Assembly: GCA_023212645.1 (NCBI GenBank)
Contig: JALBYC010000006.1
Location: 372,001 to 436,000 of the forward strand
Length of the DNA stretch: 64,000 nucleotides
Source of the DNA: Farysia itapuensis
Lineage: Eukaryota; Basidiomycota; Ustilaginomycetes; Ustilaginales; Ustilaginaceae
Direction of reading: 5' to 3'
The notes beneath the pieces are model-generated. The model was given only the letters and a program-made list of their open reading frames with translations. It ran no database searches and was not told the origin of the DNA. Both the position numbers and the translations under genes were made by a program. This document shows positions 17,601 to 26,132 of this stretch, in pieces (the first letter of the stretch is position 1; every line of letters starts with the position of its first letter).

Positions 17601-20071
17601 TGGCTTCGGCGAACGCATTGACCTCCAGCGTCATCGAAGCGTGTCTACCCTCTGGCCTGTACAAGAAGTTCCCAGAGAACAACATGCAAATGATGACTGG
17701 TTCTGGTGCCAAAGGGTCAGCCGTCAACGTGTCACAGATCTCGTGCTTGCTTGGCCAACAGGCGCTCGAAGGCCGACGTGTTCCACTAATGGTCAGTGGA
17801 AAGTCTCTTCCTTCCTTCCGACCCTTTGAGACGTCAGCACGCGCCGGTGGCTATGTCAGTGGTCGTTTCTTGACCGGCATTCGTCCCCAAGAATACTTCT
17901 TCCATTGCATGGCTGGGCGAGAAGGTCTCATCGACACAGCTGTCAAGACGTCTCGTTCTGGGTATCTGCAACGATGTTTGATCAAGCATCTCGAGGGTGT
18001 CCACATCCAGTACGACAACACCGTCCGCAATTCTGATGGTTCGGTCCTCCAGTTTGCATACGGCGAAGATGCTCTAGACACGACCAAGAGCAAGTACATG
18101 GGCGAGTTTGACTTCACCGCGGCCAATTTCGAGAACTACAACAAACGATACGATCCAAAGCAACTCGGCGAGGTTGTCGAAGCCGAAAAAGCATCAGAGC
18201 ACATGAAGAAGGCCCTCAAAAAACCGCACAAGTATGATCCAGTACTAAGCGTGTACTCACCCTCGACTCACTTTGGTTCAATGTCGGAGAAGTACGCAAA
18301 GGCAATCGAGGCTTACATCGAAAAGAACCCAAGCAAGCTCCTCGCGGAAAAGCGCAAGAAGAAGAAGCACCGCAAGTCTGAGGCTGCTGACGACGAGACT
18401 GCCTTGGATTCGGCCGTGGAAAAGCTGCGATTCGCCAAAGAAAAGCTCGGAGTCGAGGCATTCCGCGCAATGTGCAAGGTGCTTTATCACCGAGGTCTTG
18501 TCGATCCAGGTGAAGCAGTTGGACTCTTGGCTGCTCAAGGTATTGGAGAACCGTCAACCCAGATGACACTCAACACGTTCCACTTTGCTGGACACGGTGC
18601 TGCCAACGTCACGCTAGGTATCCCCCGACTGCGTGAAATTGTCATGACTGCCTCTCAGAGAATCAAGACACCCATCATGCGCCTGCCGGTCCTGGATGGC
18701 ATCACCAATGACCAGATGAAGACTTTCTGCAAGGACGGGAGCCGGCTTGTACTCAGTCAGGTTGTCGAGGAGGCCTTTGTCACCGAAAAGGTCTCGGGCA
18801 AGTCGGAGTCCTCTGGCTACAAGCGTCAAAAAACGTACACGGTGCGCCTCAACTTCTACCCTGCCGAAGAGTACCAGGAGGAGTACAATTGTACTACCCA
18901 AGATGTGCTTCGCGGCTTGGAGCAAACATTCTCAAGAATCCTCGAGAACGGTATTGTGCAAGAGCTGCGAAGACGCAGACGGGAGCATGCGCTGCAGGTT
19001 GCCGCCATAGGCAAGGGTCAAAGCTTCAACGACGTCGGTCAGGCTGGAGAAGCGGACGAAGCAGAGCCTAGTTCTTCCAAGGACGCTGCAGCGAGCAAAG
19101 CGCGAAAGGATGGTAATGACGCTGACTCTGACGACGAAGACGCCGGAACGGATGTCGGAGATGGAGATGCAGACGATGCCAAGCGAAAGTCCCGATCTTC
19201 TGCGCATGTCTCATACCAAGACGACGACGCTGCCGACGACGAAGAGGATAATATGGCAGTACCCACGACCACTGAGGACATTGAAGCAGCTTTCCGCAAT
19301 GATTCCACCATGGATCAGGATGGTGTCGTAAACTCCACGTCTGTCGACGAGGGCGAGATCAACGAGGACTGGGCCCAGCAAGCGTCAGCACTGGCTTCCG
19401 CACTACAAGAGAACTCGAGATACATTGTTGCCTTCCGCTTTGACGAGGTCAAGGCAAGCTGGGCTGAGTTTGATCTGGCAGTCGAGTCCCAGAGTCAAAA
19501 GCTGTTGCTGATCAACTTGGTCGAGAAAGCTTGCCAGACCAGCGTGATACACGAGATCCCCAATATCTCGCGAGTCATGAAGCCGCCAGCGAAAGCCGGC
19601 GAGACGGGAGTCTCGCTGACTGCAGAAGGAATCAATTTCCAAGACTTGTGGGACTTTGGCTTTGGCGTTGTCGACCTGAACAACCTCTACACCAACGATA
19701 TTGGCGCCGTTCTGCACACGTATGGTGTAGAAGCGGCTCGAGCCGCCATTGTCGCAGAGATGCGGGGCATTTTTGATACGTATGGCATCGCTGTCTCTCC
19801 TCGACACTTGTTCCTGATCGCAGACTACCAGACCGCAGCCGGTGGTTTCCGCCCATTCAACCGATCCGGTATTGCCGAGTCATCATCGACGCTGCTCAAA
19901 GCGTCATTCGAGATGACGATGGCTTTCATTGGCAACTCTGCCATGCATGGAGATGTCGATATGCTCAAGACGCCTTCCAGCAACCTCGTCGTCGGTCGAC
20001 CTGTTCCCTCCGGGACCGGCACACCTGAGATCCGTCTCGCCCTTCCAGCACCCATCTCCGCCTCCGCCTAG
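14696..20071 (+). CDS. RPA190: DNA-directed RNA polymerase I largest subunit (RPA190/A190)
   Basis: The ATG at 14696 (MDIKKPITS) gives 1791 residues; an in-frame upstream ATG at 14594 adds 34 unlikely residues. The order of Rpb1-type domains is intact: the clamp zinc site (C-x2-C ... CPGHFGH) near residues 60-80, a second CxxC in RGTCLYCHRF, the active-site loop NADFDGDEMNMH with Mg-binding Asp695, Asp697 and Asp699, the bridge-helix/trigger-loop region near residue 1280-1310 (GEPSTQMTLNTFHFAGHG), and a long acidic Asp/Glu-rich insertion (~1440-1540) before the conserved C-terminus. The lack of a heptad CTD and the acidic jaw insertion distinguish Pol I from Pol II. It transcribes the 35S rRNA precursor in the nucleolus. 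No intron. Tel2 follows on the same strand after 189 bases. Confidence 0.96.
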   Translation: MDIKKPITSTIASASFAFLTAEDIRRISVKQVVNPILLDTTNHPNAGGLYDPAYGPMRPHDICATCRLNSYQCPGHFGHLELPSPVFHPLFMGPMFNLLRGTCLYCHRFRASLVVITKLMGRLRLLEYGLVDAAEEIRSAEPRAHDPKSVLGRSDADIEQEDDEEEGAEKSSQTNRTPRNDPRETAAEFATRINAEVKQLIKEAKASGKVADSHEPGSIVYTVRKQCVAEFMTEINKRRCGQCTGISSSLRRDGFLKVMERPPTSKEKAANEHKGFRRISPIKQLAQIQRRSAAKPNGAVTEVDEQLSTAADVTESQDAKETDNEYRVVPAEECRAHLRLLFHNEGPICSLLFGRHGPFRLGNSEGKVKPKTPQAFWCTPDGASADHFFVEVIAVPPTRFRPASVMGDMTFENSQNELLTNVLKTTFAVRGFSEDLKRLSSKREFPELGPDATDQEYRSAQQQLLQTKRDTQEKMLNSMMQLQVDVNSFIDADKNPMPLRQGQLPPPGVKQGLEKKEGLFRKHMMGKRVNFAARSVISPDVNIETNEIGVPPVFARKLTYPEPVTVHNVQLMRQLVINGPFKYPGAVAVRAEDGTETLLEKLSVEERTALANQLLTPQESTSRQARGTFAGLGSSTRTPIANKQVLRHLRDGDILLLNRQPTLHRPSMMAHKARVLVGEKTIRMHYANCNSYNADFDGDEMNMHFPQSQAARAECYYVANTDNQYLTPTSGNPLRGLIQDHVVAGVWMTSKNTLYTRAEYQQMLYGALRPEGRYTGDGHVHTIPPAIFKPEPLWTGKQVISTVLLNLKPAKAAGLNLVSKAKVAGRMWGADHASEEKVIIEDGELLTGVLDKAAFGASAFGLVHAVFEVYGSETAGKLLSILSRLFTKFLQTNAFSCRMDDLLLSEAGDKSRRSMLQEAQARGKDVAMKTVGLEGEDTKNSDTDRNLRIRLEEVLRDEYKLAALDSDMMASANALTSSVIEACLPSGLYKKFPENNMQMMTGSGAKGSAVNVSQISCLLGQQALEGRRVPLMVSGKSLPSFRPFETSARAGGYVSGRFLTGIRPQEYFFHCMAGREGLIDTAVKTSRSGYLQRCLIKHLEGVHIQYDNTVRNSDGSVLQFAYGEDALDTTKSKYMGEFDFTAANFENYNKRYDPKQLGEVVEAEKASEHMKKALKKPHKYDPVLSVYSPSTHFGSMSEKYAKAIEAYIEKNPSKLLAEKRKKKKHRKSEAADDETALDSAVEKLRFAKEKLGVEAFRAMCKVLYHRGLVDPGEAVGLLAAQGIGEPSTQMTLNTFHFAGHGAANVTLGIPRLREIVMTASQRIKTPIMRLPVLDGITNDQMKTFCKDGSRLVLSQVVEEAFVTEKVSGKSESSGYKRQKTYTVRLNFYPAEEYQEEYNCTTQDVLRGLEQTFSRILENGIVQELRRRRREHALQVAAIGKGQSFNDVGQAGEADEAEPSSSKDAAASKARKDGNDADSDDEDAGTDVGDGDADDAKRKSRSSAHVSYQDDDAADDEEDNMAVPTTTEDIEAAFRNDSTMDQDGVVNSTSVDEGEINEDWAQQASALASALQENSRYIVAFRFDEVKASWAEFDLAVESQSQKLLLINLVEKACQTSVIHEIPNISRVMKPPAKAGETGVSLTAEGINFQDLWDFGFGVVDLNNLYTNDIGAVLHTYGVEAARAAIVAEMRGIFDTYGIAVSPRHLFLIADYQTAAGGFRPFNRSGIAESSSTLLKASFEMTMAFIGNSAMHGDVDMLKTPSSNLVVGRPVPSGTGTPEIRLALPAPISASA

Positions 20072-20260
20072 ACATCAATTCCCCTTTTGCATTGCACATA
20101 TGTACTCTACTTGCCAACATCAAATCCATAACATTCTGAATAGCTGTCTGCGTGTGGTGTGGGAAAACGCGGATCTCGGGTAGAAGACACCCACTCCACG
20201 TATATTTTGTTGCGAGCCCTGCTTTCCTGTTGGTGTTGTTCATCCTCGCAGCTGCAGGCA

Positions 20261-23200
20261 ATGTCCTTGAACTTGCCGCAATCTGAGCAGCGCCAGCTAT
20301 TCAATGCAATAAAGGATGGTTCTCATCGCTTTGACTCGGTCGAAGAAGTCTTGCGGACGTTCGTACAGCCACTTCGACCGCTTCTAGGCGATGATCTTGC
20401 TTCCAAGGTCCTCGACCTTCCCCTCGCCTCGAGCTCTACTGCTACAGCTCCCTTACCTGTAGTCTCGGTCATCGAAGCGGCGCAAGAGGCTTTGCTAATC
20501 AAAGTGGCTATCGATTGGCAGGATGCTTTGAAACACCAAGGCGTCTTTGAAAACCTGCTCGATGCATGCTTCTTCGCAGAGCCAAGTACAGCTAGTTCGA
20601 CTCGAGGTCTCCTTCAACAGTGCGGCCTGCGTGTTGTGTCACGAGTTCTATCTTCTGGAGTGAACCATTCTAGCACATCTGACGCTCCGAGTAAAGCGCT
20701 ACATCCTTTGACATATGATGCGTTACTATATCTATGTGGTCGAGCAGTCTCCTCGCTCTCGCTCGACGCCGTGATGCAAGCAGCGTTGGAGGAACGCAAT
20801 CAAGCACGTAGGCGTGTATCTTGGTCCGACACAATGCGTCTCTTGACTTCTTTCCCCGATCGCATCGCCAACTTCATGCTCGGAAAAGTGCCGGATCACC
20901 TAGGCAGGGAAGAATGGTACGCAAACGTCTTGGTCACCGGACTTGTTCAGGCCCTACGAGCGGTGACAAAGTCAGCACAGCAGCAAGAGAGAGCGCTTCT
21001 CATGAGTGAGGTCGTTTCCAGGCTCGACAGAACAGGTTACCTTACGGCCGCTCCTTCTCCGTCTACTGGCGCCGACTATGCTTTCTGGCCAGTCTTCCTG
21101 CGCAATGCTGTCACAGTCAGTGATCAAGACGCTTTTGCCAGACAATGGCAGCTACTCGCTACTGAATTGAGCGAAGAAACACAGACTCGTGTGTCTTACA
21201 GCCTCATGAGCATGATGGACAGTGAAGCGCGGCGAATCGTCGGCAACTCGATCATTGCCCCCGCAGAGAGAGCTAAACCTGGCTCTGAGGGCGTCAACTT
21301 CCTGTCTCTCGCAACACACACATTCATTGCAGCAGCTTGGACCATCCTCGACCATTTCTTGACGCGGGGCGTCGACGAAGATGATGAAGACGACGAACCA
21401 CGTTTTCTGGATTTGGTACTCTCATCTGTGCCGCAAGCTCCCGTGATGGCCTGGGCGTGGGGCTTCGTCCTGACCCATGACCAACCGAGGCAAGTTATAT
21501 CGCTCTTGGAAAGGGCCTTGCAGCATTGGGCTGATCAGTCCCGCATCAAGCACGCGACGCTGGATCAGGAACAGTATATCACTACACTGATTATATGTCT
21601 TCTCGCTTCAACTTCGTCTCTACCAGAGGAGAAAGAAGGAAGAACGCTGATGGACGTGTCGAGGTCCACGGCTCTGCTCGAAGGCGTTTCGAGACACCTT
21701 GAGCATCCCGATCCAACAATACGCCGACTAGGAATGCTCATCGCTGAACTCATGAGCGCAAGAACGACAGCGGAAGGTGCAAAAGGGCTGCAATTTGGAC
21801 GTGGAATATGGGACGGCAATGGACAGGGACGCGAGGAAGCACGAGTCCTCAGAGCACTACACGACGGGTGGAGCTACCATCTCGCTTCTGTGGGCACGTT
21901 GCACAAGCAGATGGACCGAAAAACACTACTCACGACACTTGGGATGGGGACGGAGCAGTCACCTGCTTCACAATTGGCAGTCGCCGCGAAGACTGAGCGC
22001 AAGCAAGCACGACAGCCTGCGAAATCGCGAAAGCTGCCTACACGCGTAGTCCCGCCGCCTCGGTCTGCTGCCACAACCCGCCCTCTCATTACTCTGCTAG
22101 AGTCAGACGATGACAAGACGACGGAAGACCTCGATTCGGAATCCGTAGACGAGAAACCTGTTCTCAAAATGTTTGCCTCCGACAAACGCACTCGCAGCAT
22201 TGCGCAAATTTCTTTGTCCGATCATGAAGACGTGTCGTCTACAGACGGCGACGACGATGGCAACTCTTCAGATTCCTCCGCTAATGAGGACGGAGGGCCG
22301 AACGAAATGCACAAACTCGCGGCTGATCTCGCTGGTCTAGATCCGTCCGAAGCTAGTACCCTCGCTGAATCTGCTTTGAATGCTGCTAAGAGCAAGTCGA
22401 CCAAACCCAAATCGCGTGCACCCGCTACCGACTTTGAAGCGGATCGCGAAGCACATGCGCCTACATTTGGCGACAAGCGAGCCCGACCACCCGTGTACAT
22501 CTCACAACTCGCGCCCTTGCTCAAGTCGAATGACCGAGCTTCTGTCAAACTCGGTCTCAAGAATGCGGCTGTGCTCATCCGACGCAAATCGTCCGTGGTC
22601 AGCGGTGGTCGCGGTGAAATTGACGAGAATGCCGTCGATCTGGGGTTGAGTCTGGTTGCTCTGCACAACAATTTCTCGATTGGCAAGTTTGACGAAAGGC
22701 GTCTGGAGGCCTTGGTGGCGTTACTCGTCGGTAGTCCGAAAGTTACAGCGGCGGTGCTTACGGAGCAAGTATTCGGGAGTCAGTACAGTATTGCCCAACG
22801 GTTTGGTATGCTGACAGCAATAGCCCAAGGCGCGCTCGAACTGTCCAATGGCGATAGATCGTCTGGCCCACACGCACATATCCTCGAGAGCAGTGCGAGG
22901 GCGTTAGGCGATGCTGCGGCAACAAAGACAAAACATCATGGCGAAGCAAAAGTCCCTGCCATCCAACGCGAGCGCAATCTAGTAGTCAACAGCAGTGCAC
23001 GACGCACCGGACCATTGATTCAGCAACTGCCAACACAGCACGCCATGTCAGCCCCGCTCGGGCTCACAAATATCCCCCGGCAGACATGGGCGGAAACTGT
23101 TGGCCCAAGCTTGATCTTCCCGCTGATCAACCGCTTTTTGGCATACTATGCCAGCTTCCGCGCAACTCGCACACTGACGCGTGGGCGGTCGGCTGGAGCA

Positions 23201-23698
23201 GGCATGTCAGCGCTGTTTGGCTCCGAAACCATCGCTGCGCTGCTTGACACACTGACTATTCTGGTCAACCTAGCCGCCTCGACACCTTCCTTTGCGTTCG
23301 ACACGACAAGTTTGGCCCTCGAAATTGTCTCTGCGCTGCTACTGGATGGCGAATATGCAGAAATGGATGCAGCGACAGACTCGGATACGATACCAATCCT
23401 TGCATCGGCACTGAATCTGTTCCTCGTCACGCTCAGGCACAATCTGTACCCTGCTGATGGTGGAGCGGGTGCGGACAGTATGGCCGCATTCGTGCAGCGT
23501 CATGGCGACAAATTGCGTCCGCTATTGCTCGTCGCTCGTCGCACGTTTGAGCTTTCCAGCTCTGGGCAGAATCAGACAAGGGAAGATCGTTTCCGAGCGC
23601 GTATCAGCTCCCGTGCCGCTGCGCTGCTTCTTCTGGCGTCTGAGATGGAGGAAGCCCACCGCGCACACATTACTTCACTGCTCGGCTTCCAGGTCTAG
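20261..23698 (+). CDS. TEL2: Telomere length regulation protein Tel2 (TELO2), TTT-complex scaffold
   Basis: I start at ATG 20261 (MSLNLPQSEQ), giving 1145 residues; the longer frame upstream lacks likeness to the family. The hallmark Telomere_reg-2 domain is at residues ~738-850: RPPVYISQLAPLLKS, GLKNAAVLIRRKS, LGLSLVALHNNFSIGKFDE and an LVALLVGSPKVTAAVLTEQ-type segment, in the family order. An acidic, Ser-rich linker (~600-730) precedes it; alpha-helical repeats make up most of the rest. Family knowledge: Tel2 with Tti1 and Tti2 links Hsp90 to nascent PIKK kinases (TOR, ATM, ATR), stabilising them, so loss is usually lethal. The acidic linker holds SD/SE sites of the kind phosphorylated by CK2 in other Tel2 proteins to bind the Hsp90 adaptor; that role is inferred here. 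Confidence 0.88.
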   Translation: MSLNLPQSEQRQLFNAIKDGSHRFDSVEEVLRTFVQPLRPLLGDDLASKVLDLPLASSSTATAPLPVVSVIEAAQEALLIKVAIDWQDALKHQGVFENLLDACFFAEPSTASSTRGLLQQCGLRVVSRVLSSGVNHSSTSDAPSKALHPLTYDALLYLCGRAVSSLSLDAVMQAALEERNQARRRVSWSDTMRLLTSFPDRIANFMLGKVPDHLGREEWYANVLVTGLVQALRAVTKSAQQQERALLMSEVVSRLDRTGYLTAAPSPSTGADYAFWPVFLRNAVTVSDQDAFARQWQLLATELSEETQTRVSYSLMSMMDSEARRIVGNSIIAPAERAKPGSEGVNFLSLATHTFIAAAWTILDHFLTRGVDEDDEDDEPRFLDLVLSSVPQAPVMAWAWGFVLTHDQPRQVISLLERALQHWADQSRIKHATLDQEQYITTLIICLLASTSSLPEEKEGRTLMDVSRSTALLEGVSRHLEHPDPTIRRLGMLIAELMSARTTAEGAKGLQFGRGIWDGNGQGREEARVLRALHDGWSYHLASVGTLHKQMDRKTLLTTLGMGTEQSPASQLAVAAKTERKQARQPAKSRKLPTRVVPPPRSAATTRPLITLLESDDDKTTEDLDSESVDEKPVLKMFASDKRTRSIAQISLSDHEDVSSTDGDDDGNSSDSSANEDGGPNEMHKLAADLAGLDPSEASTLAESALNAAKSKSTKPKSRAPATDFEADREAHAPTFGDKRARPPVYISQLAPLLKSNDRASVKLGLKNAAVLIRRKSSVVSGGRGEIDENAVDLGLSLVALHNNFSIGKFDERRLEALVALLVGSPKVTAAVLTEQVFGSQYSIAQRFGMLTAIAQGALELSNGDRSSGPHAHILESSARALGDAAATKTKHHGEAKVPAIQRERNLVVNSSARRTGPLIQQLPTQHAMSAPLGLTNIPRQTWAETVGPSLIFPLINRFLAYYASFRATRTLTRGRSAGAGMSALFGSETIAALLDTLTILVNLAASTPSFAFDTTSLALEIVSALLLDGEYAEMDAATDSDTIPILASALNLFLVTLRHNLYPADGGAGADSMAAFVQRHGDKLRPLLLVARRTFELSSSGQNQTREDRFRARISSRAAALLLLASEMEEAHRAHITSLLGFQV

Positions 23699-23740
23699 CC
23701 CTGTGCTTCACACGCATCGACGTGATACAATCTGCATAGT

Positions 23741-25252
23741 TTAAATAAGACCGATAGGGTGACAGGCGGTACTGAGAACCAAAAGGGAGACATGCGTGCT
23801 AGCGAAAGGGTAAATAGGGCGACGGGGACTGGTGCTCGGCGTGGCGACATCGATCGTGGCGAGCAATGCGCGTGCTTGACGAATCTGGGTTGAATGTATG
23901 TATAGTGTGACATAAGCGCACTCGCCTGCCGCTGTGGGTGGTGACGAGGTAGTGTAGTATAGAATAGGACCGAAGCACGACTGATCCTCTGCTGATTGGA
24001 GCAGCTCTTCCAGCGCGAGGATAAAGGCTTGAGCGGTGGTTTGCATCCACACTAGGCGTGCTGGCACCGACCGTGTTGCTTTCGAGTCTGACCTTGTGAC
24101 GATCTGGGTGTCCTTGTCGTCGTCAGTGGCTGTGAGGTGTACAAAGTCTGCGGAAGTGACCAGGTCAGCCGACAGGAACGGCGTGCCTTGAAAGGGTATG
24201 ATGACCTTGACGATCTGTTTAGGTCCGCTTGCTATTGTTGCGGCATCGGCGAGCTCTGAATGTTCAGTATTGAAATTTGATGGCTCTGTGGGACTGTGCA
24301 AATACCCAGCGAATCTTGGTCGATGGACAAAGGCACGTTGGAATCTGGGCTGGGTTGGAGATAAAGAAGCGACAGACGATCCGTGTCTGAAATCTTGCAC
24401 TTGCGGAGACGGCGTCCTCCAGCGCGTCATACCAATATCTGTGGAGACACTGCGAGCCGAAGGCGGCGTGGTAGCATATTGCACAAGCTGTCTCTGTGAC
24501 GTGGAAAGATGTCTTGCTGCCTTGGAGACTGTTTTGTGCCGGTGTCGAAGCGTATCTGGAGTGAGGCTGGTCCACGTACTGCTTCCGGCAGTTGGAGCCT
24601 GTATGAGGGTCGATGCCAAGTACTTGCCGATCCTCTGTGCCTGCGTGACGGTATAGCACGAGGTCGGGTATTCGATTTGCAGCTTCAGCCGGGATCGGGA
24701 CAAGTCACTCTGCCTGTACTGAGATTGTGCGGTCGATTGGGAACGCGATCGCGCTGACTGTGACAGGATTTCGAGCAGACCTGGCCCCTCATCGACGCAC
24801 ACTGTCTGGTCAACGAGGATCCTTGGAGATGCTTGCGGCACATTGCTCAATTCCTCGACAACTGCAGCTGGAGCAGTCGGGAACAGCGAGATGTCGACAC
24901 AGCTTCCACTCGACCCGTCGGCGCTGGTCTTATTGCTTTCGGTGAGCACAGGTTCGGCTGGACGTGGCTGGAATTGGACACGCTGGAGATGACTCCGTTG
25001 CTTCTTCGCCGCCACTACCACTTGGCGCGAGCTGAGCCCTGGCGAGCGATTTTCTTTGCCTGCCAAGCGTGTAGACCTTGCTGTTGCTGCGAACGTTCCG
25101 ATGGGGCTTTCCGGGTCCTGATCGCCACTTGACAGCGCGCGGGGGACAGTTCGACCCGCCGATTTGTGCCGTATCTGGGCATTGGGCGGCGAAGAAGTAA
25201 ATTTGATGCGCGTGGAGGCCGCCCTGCTGGGCTTGCGCGTCCTAACGGCCAT
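23741..25252 (-). CDS. Unrecognised protein, 503 residues, basic and disordered N-terminal half
   Basis: A single open frame from ATG 25252 to the stop at 23741. I do not recognise a family. The first ~330 residues are Ser/Thr/Arg/Gln-rich and look disordered, with basic clusters that could direct it to the nucleus and a GKENRSP word near residue 65 (a KEN-box-like degradation signal). The last ~150 residues look folded: QIVKVIIPFQGTPFL, then a run with alternating hydrophobics (LVWMQTTAQAFILALEELLQ, YVTLYIHSTQIRQARALLA). The gene is tail-to-tail with TEL2 (43-base gap) and divergent from NudC. It does not look like an antisense shadow, since nothing convincing opposes it. A cell-cycle role is only a guess from the KEN-like word. 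Confidence 0.6.
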   Translation of the reverse strand: MAVRTRKPSRAASTRIKFTSSPPNAQIRHKSAGRTVPRALSSGDQDPESPIGTFAATARSTRLAGKENRSPGLSSRQVVVAAKKQRSHLQRVQFQPRPAEPVLTESNKTSADGSSGSCVDISLFPTAPAAVVEELSNVPQASPRILVDQTVCVDEGPGLLEILSQSARSRSQSTAQSQYRQSDLSRSRLKLQIEYPTSCYTVTQAQRIGKYLASTLIQAPTAGSSTWTSLTPDTLRHRHKTVSKAARHLSTSQRQLVQYATTPPSARSVSTDIGMTRWRTPSPQVQDFRHGSSVASLSPTQPRFQRAFVHRPRFAGYLHSPTEPSNFNTEHSELADAATIASGPKQIVKVIIPFQGTPFLSADLVTSADFVHLTATDDDKDTQIVTRSDSKATRSVPARLVWMQTTAQAFILALEELLQSAEDQSCFGPILYYTTSSPPTAAGECAYVTLYIHSTQIRQARALLATIDVATPSTSPRRPIYPFASTHVSLLVLSTACHPIGLI

Positions 25253-25459
25253 GCTGATCTGCTTTACCGCTAGGAACGGGCTTGTCTACTGCTCTTTGCT
25301 TGCGCGACACCTGTCATGATGGTAGTACGGTTGTACGGTTGTACGGTTGCATGGCAAAAACGCAGCTCTAACAACAATTGACACATTTTTTTTGCAACTT
25401 TGCGAAGCGATGCGAAGAAGTGACACTCTCCCTCTCTCCTGTGCCTCTACACTTTCACC
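25253..25459. promoter_or_regulatory. Divergent promoter between the unrecognised 503-aa gene and NudC, with a tandem octamer
   Basis: The 207-base gap holds three perfect tandem copies of TACGGTTG (25326-25349) and a T-rich tract at 25386-25394. Tandem octamers in a promoter can be arrayed regulator sites or replication slippage. Confidence 0.4.
25326..25349 (+). repeat. Three tandem copies of an 8-bp unit (TACGGTTG)
   Basis: Read directly: TACGGTTG is repeated three times without mismatch, 111 bases upstream of the NudC start codon. Copy number could vary between strains. Confidence 0.85.
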
Positions 25460-26114
25460 ATGTCACCAGAAGAGTACGACGCCCTGTCTCCGGACGAGCG
25501 AGCGCAGCACGATGCGGCCGCAAAAGCAGCTCAAGACGCTGAACAGGCGCAGCTCCCTTACAAGTGGACTCAGGAACTCGACCATATCGAAATCTCACTT
25601 CCCATCCCGCAAGGCACCAGGGGCAAAGACCTCGTCGTGAAGATGACCCCCACGCACATCAAGGTATCGCTGAAAAACGCATCAGATAGCCTTGTGGATG
25701 GTCAATTGGCGTATGAAATCAAGCAGGATGATTCGACTTGGACCATCAACGACGGCTGCATGCTCGATATCCATCTCGAAAAGAGAAACCAGAGTCAGTG
25801 GTGGCCAAACGTCCTCACCCACCACCCCAAGATTGACACCACAAAGATTGTGCCTCAAAACTCAAAACTCAGTGATTTAGATCCCGAAACGAGGTAAGCT
25901 TTGTGGCTTTGTAGCAGGTACATGAGGTGCGCATGGTTCAGACACTGACGTGAGGACACACACACACAGAGCAATGGTGGAGAAAATGATGTTTGATAAC
26001 AAGCAGAAGGCGATGAACAAGCCAACCTCTGATCAAATCCAGCAACAACAGATGCTCGAACGACTCCAAGCCTCGAATCCCAACATGGACTTTTCTGGCG
26101 CAAAATTTTCGTGA
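25460..26114 (+). CDS. NudC nuclear movement protein (CS domain), two exons
   Basis: Exon 1 is 25460-25893, the intron 25894-25969 (76 nt, GTAAGC...CACACACAG with a CTGAC branch site at about 25944), and exon 2 25970-26114. The splice joins AG|A into an arginine and gives 192 residues. The CS/p23-like domain spans ~35-125 (YKWTQELDHIEISLPIP, KMTPTHIKVSL, WTINDGCMLDIHLEK, WWPNVLTHHPKIDTTKI), followed by the NudC-typical helical tail (MVEKMMFDNKQKAMNKPTSD ... NPNMDFSGAKFS). Family knowledge: NudC is a co-chaperone that stabilises dynein/Lis1-pathway proteins and is needed for nuclear migration along microtubules. Length matches fungal NudC. Its stop is only 18 bases from the convergent stop of the MCMBP-PLPBP gene. 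Confidence 0.93.
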
Positions 26115-26132
26115 GCTTTGAAATGCCAATTC

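Noticed and set aside
25955..25968. CA microsatellite as a functional repeat
   Set aside because: It is the tail of the NudC intron, ending in the acceptor CAG; short dinucleotide runs there are ordinary.
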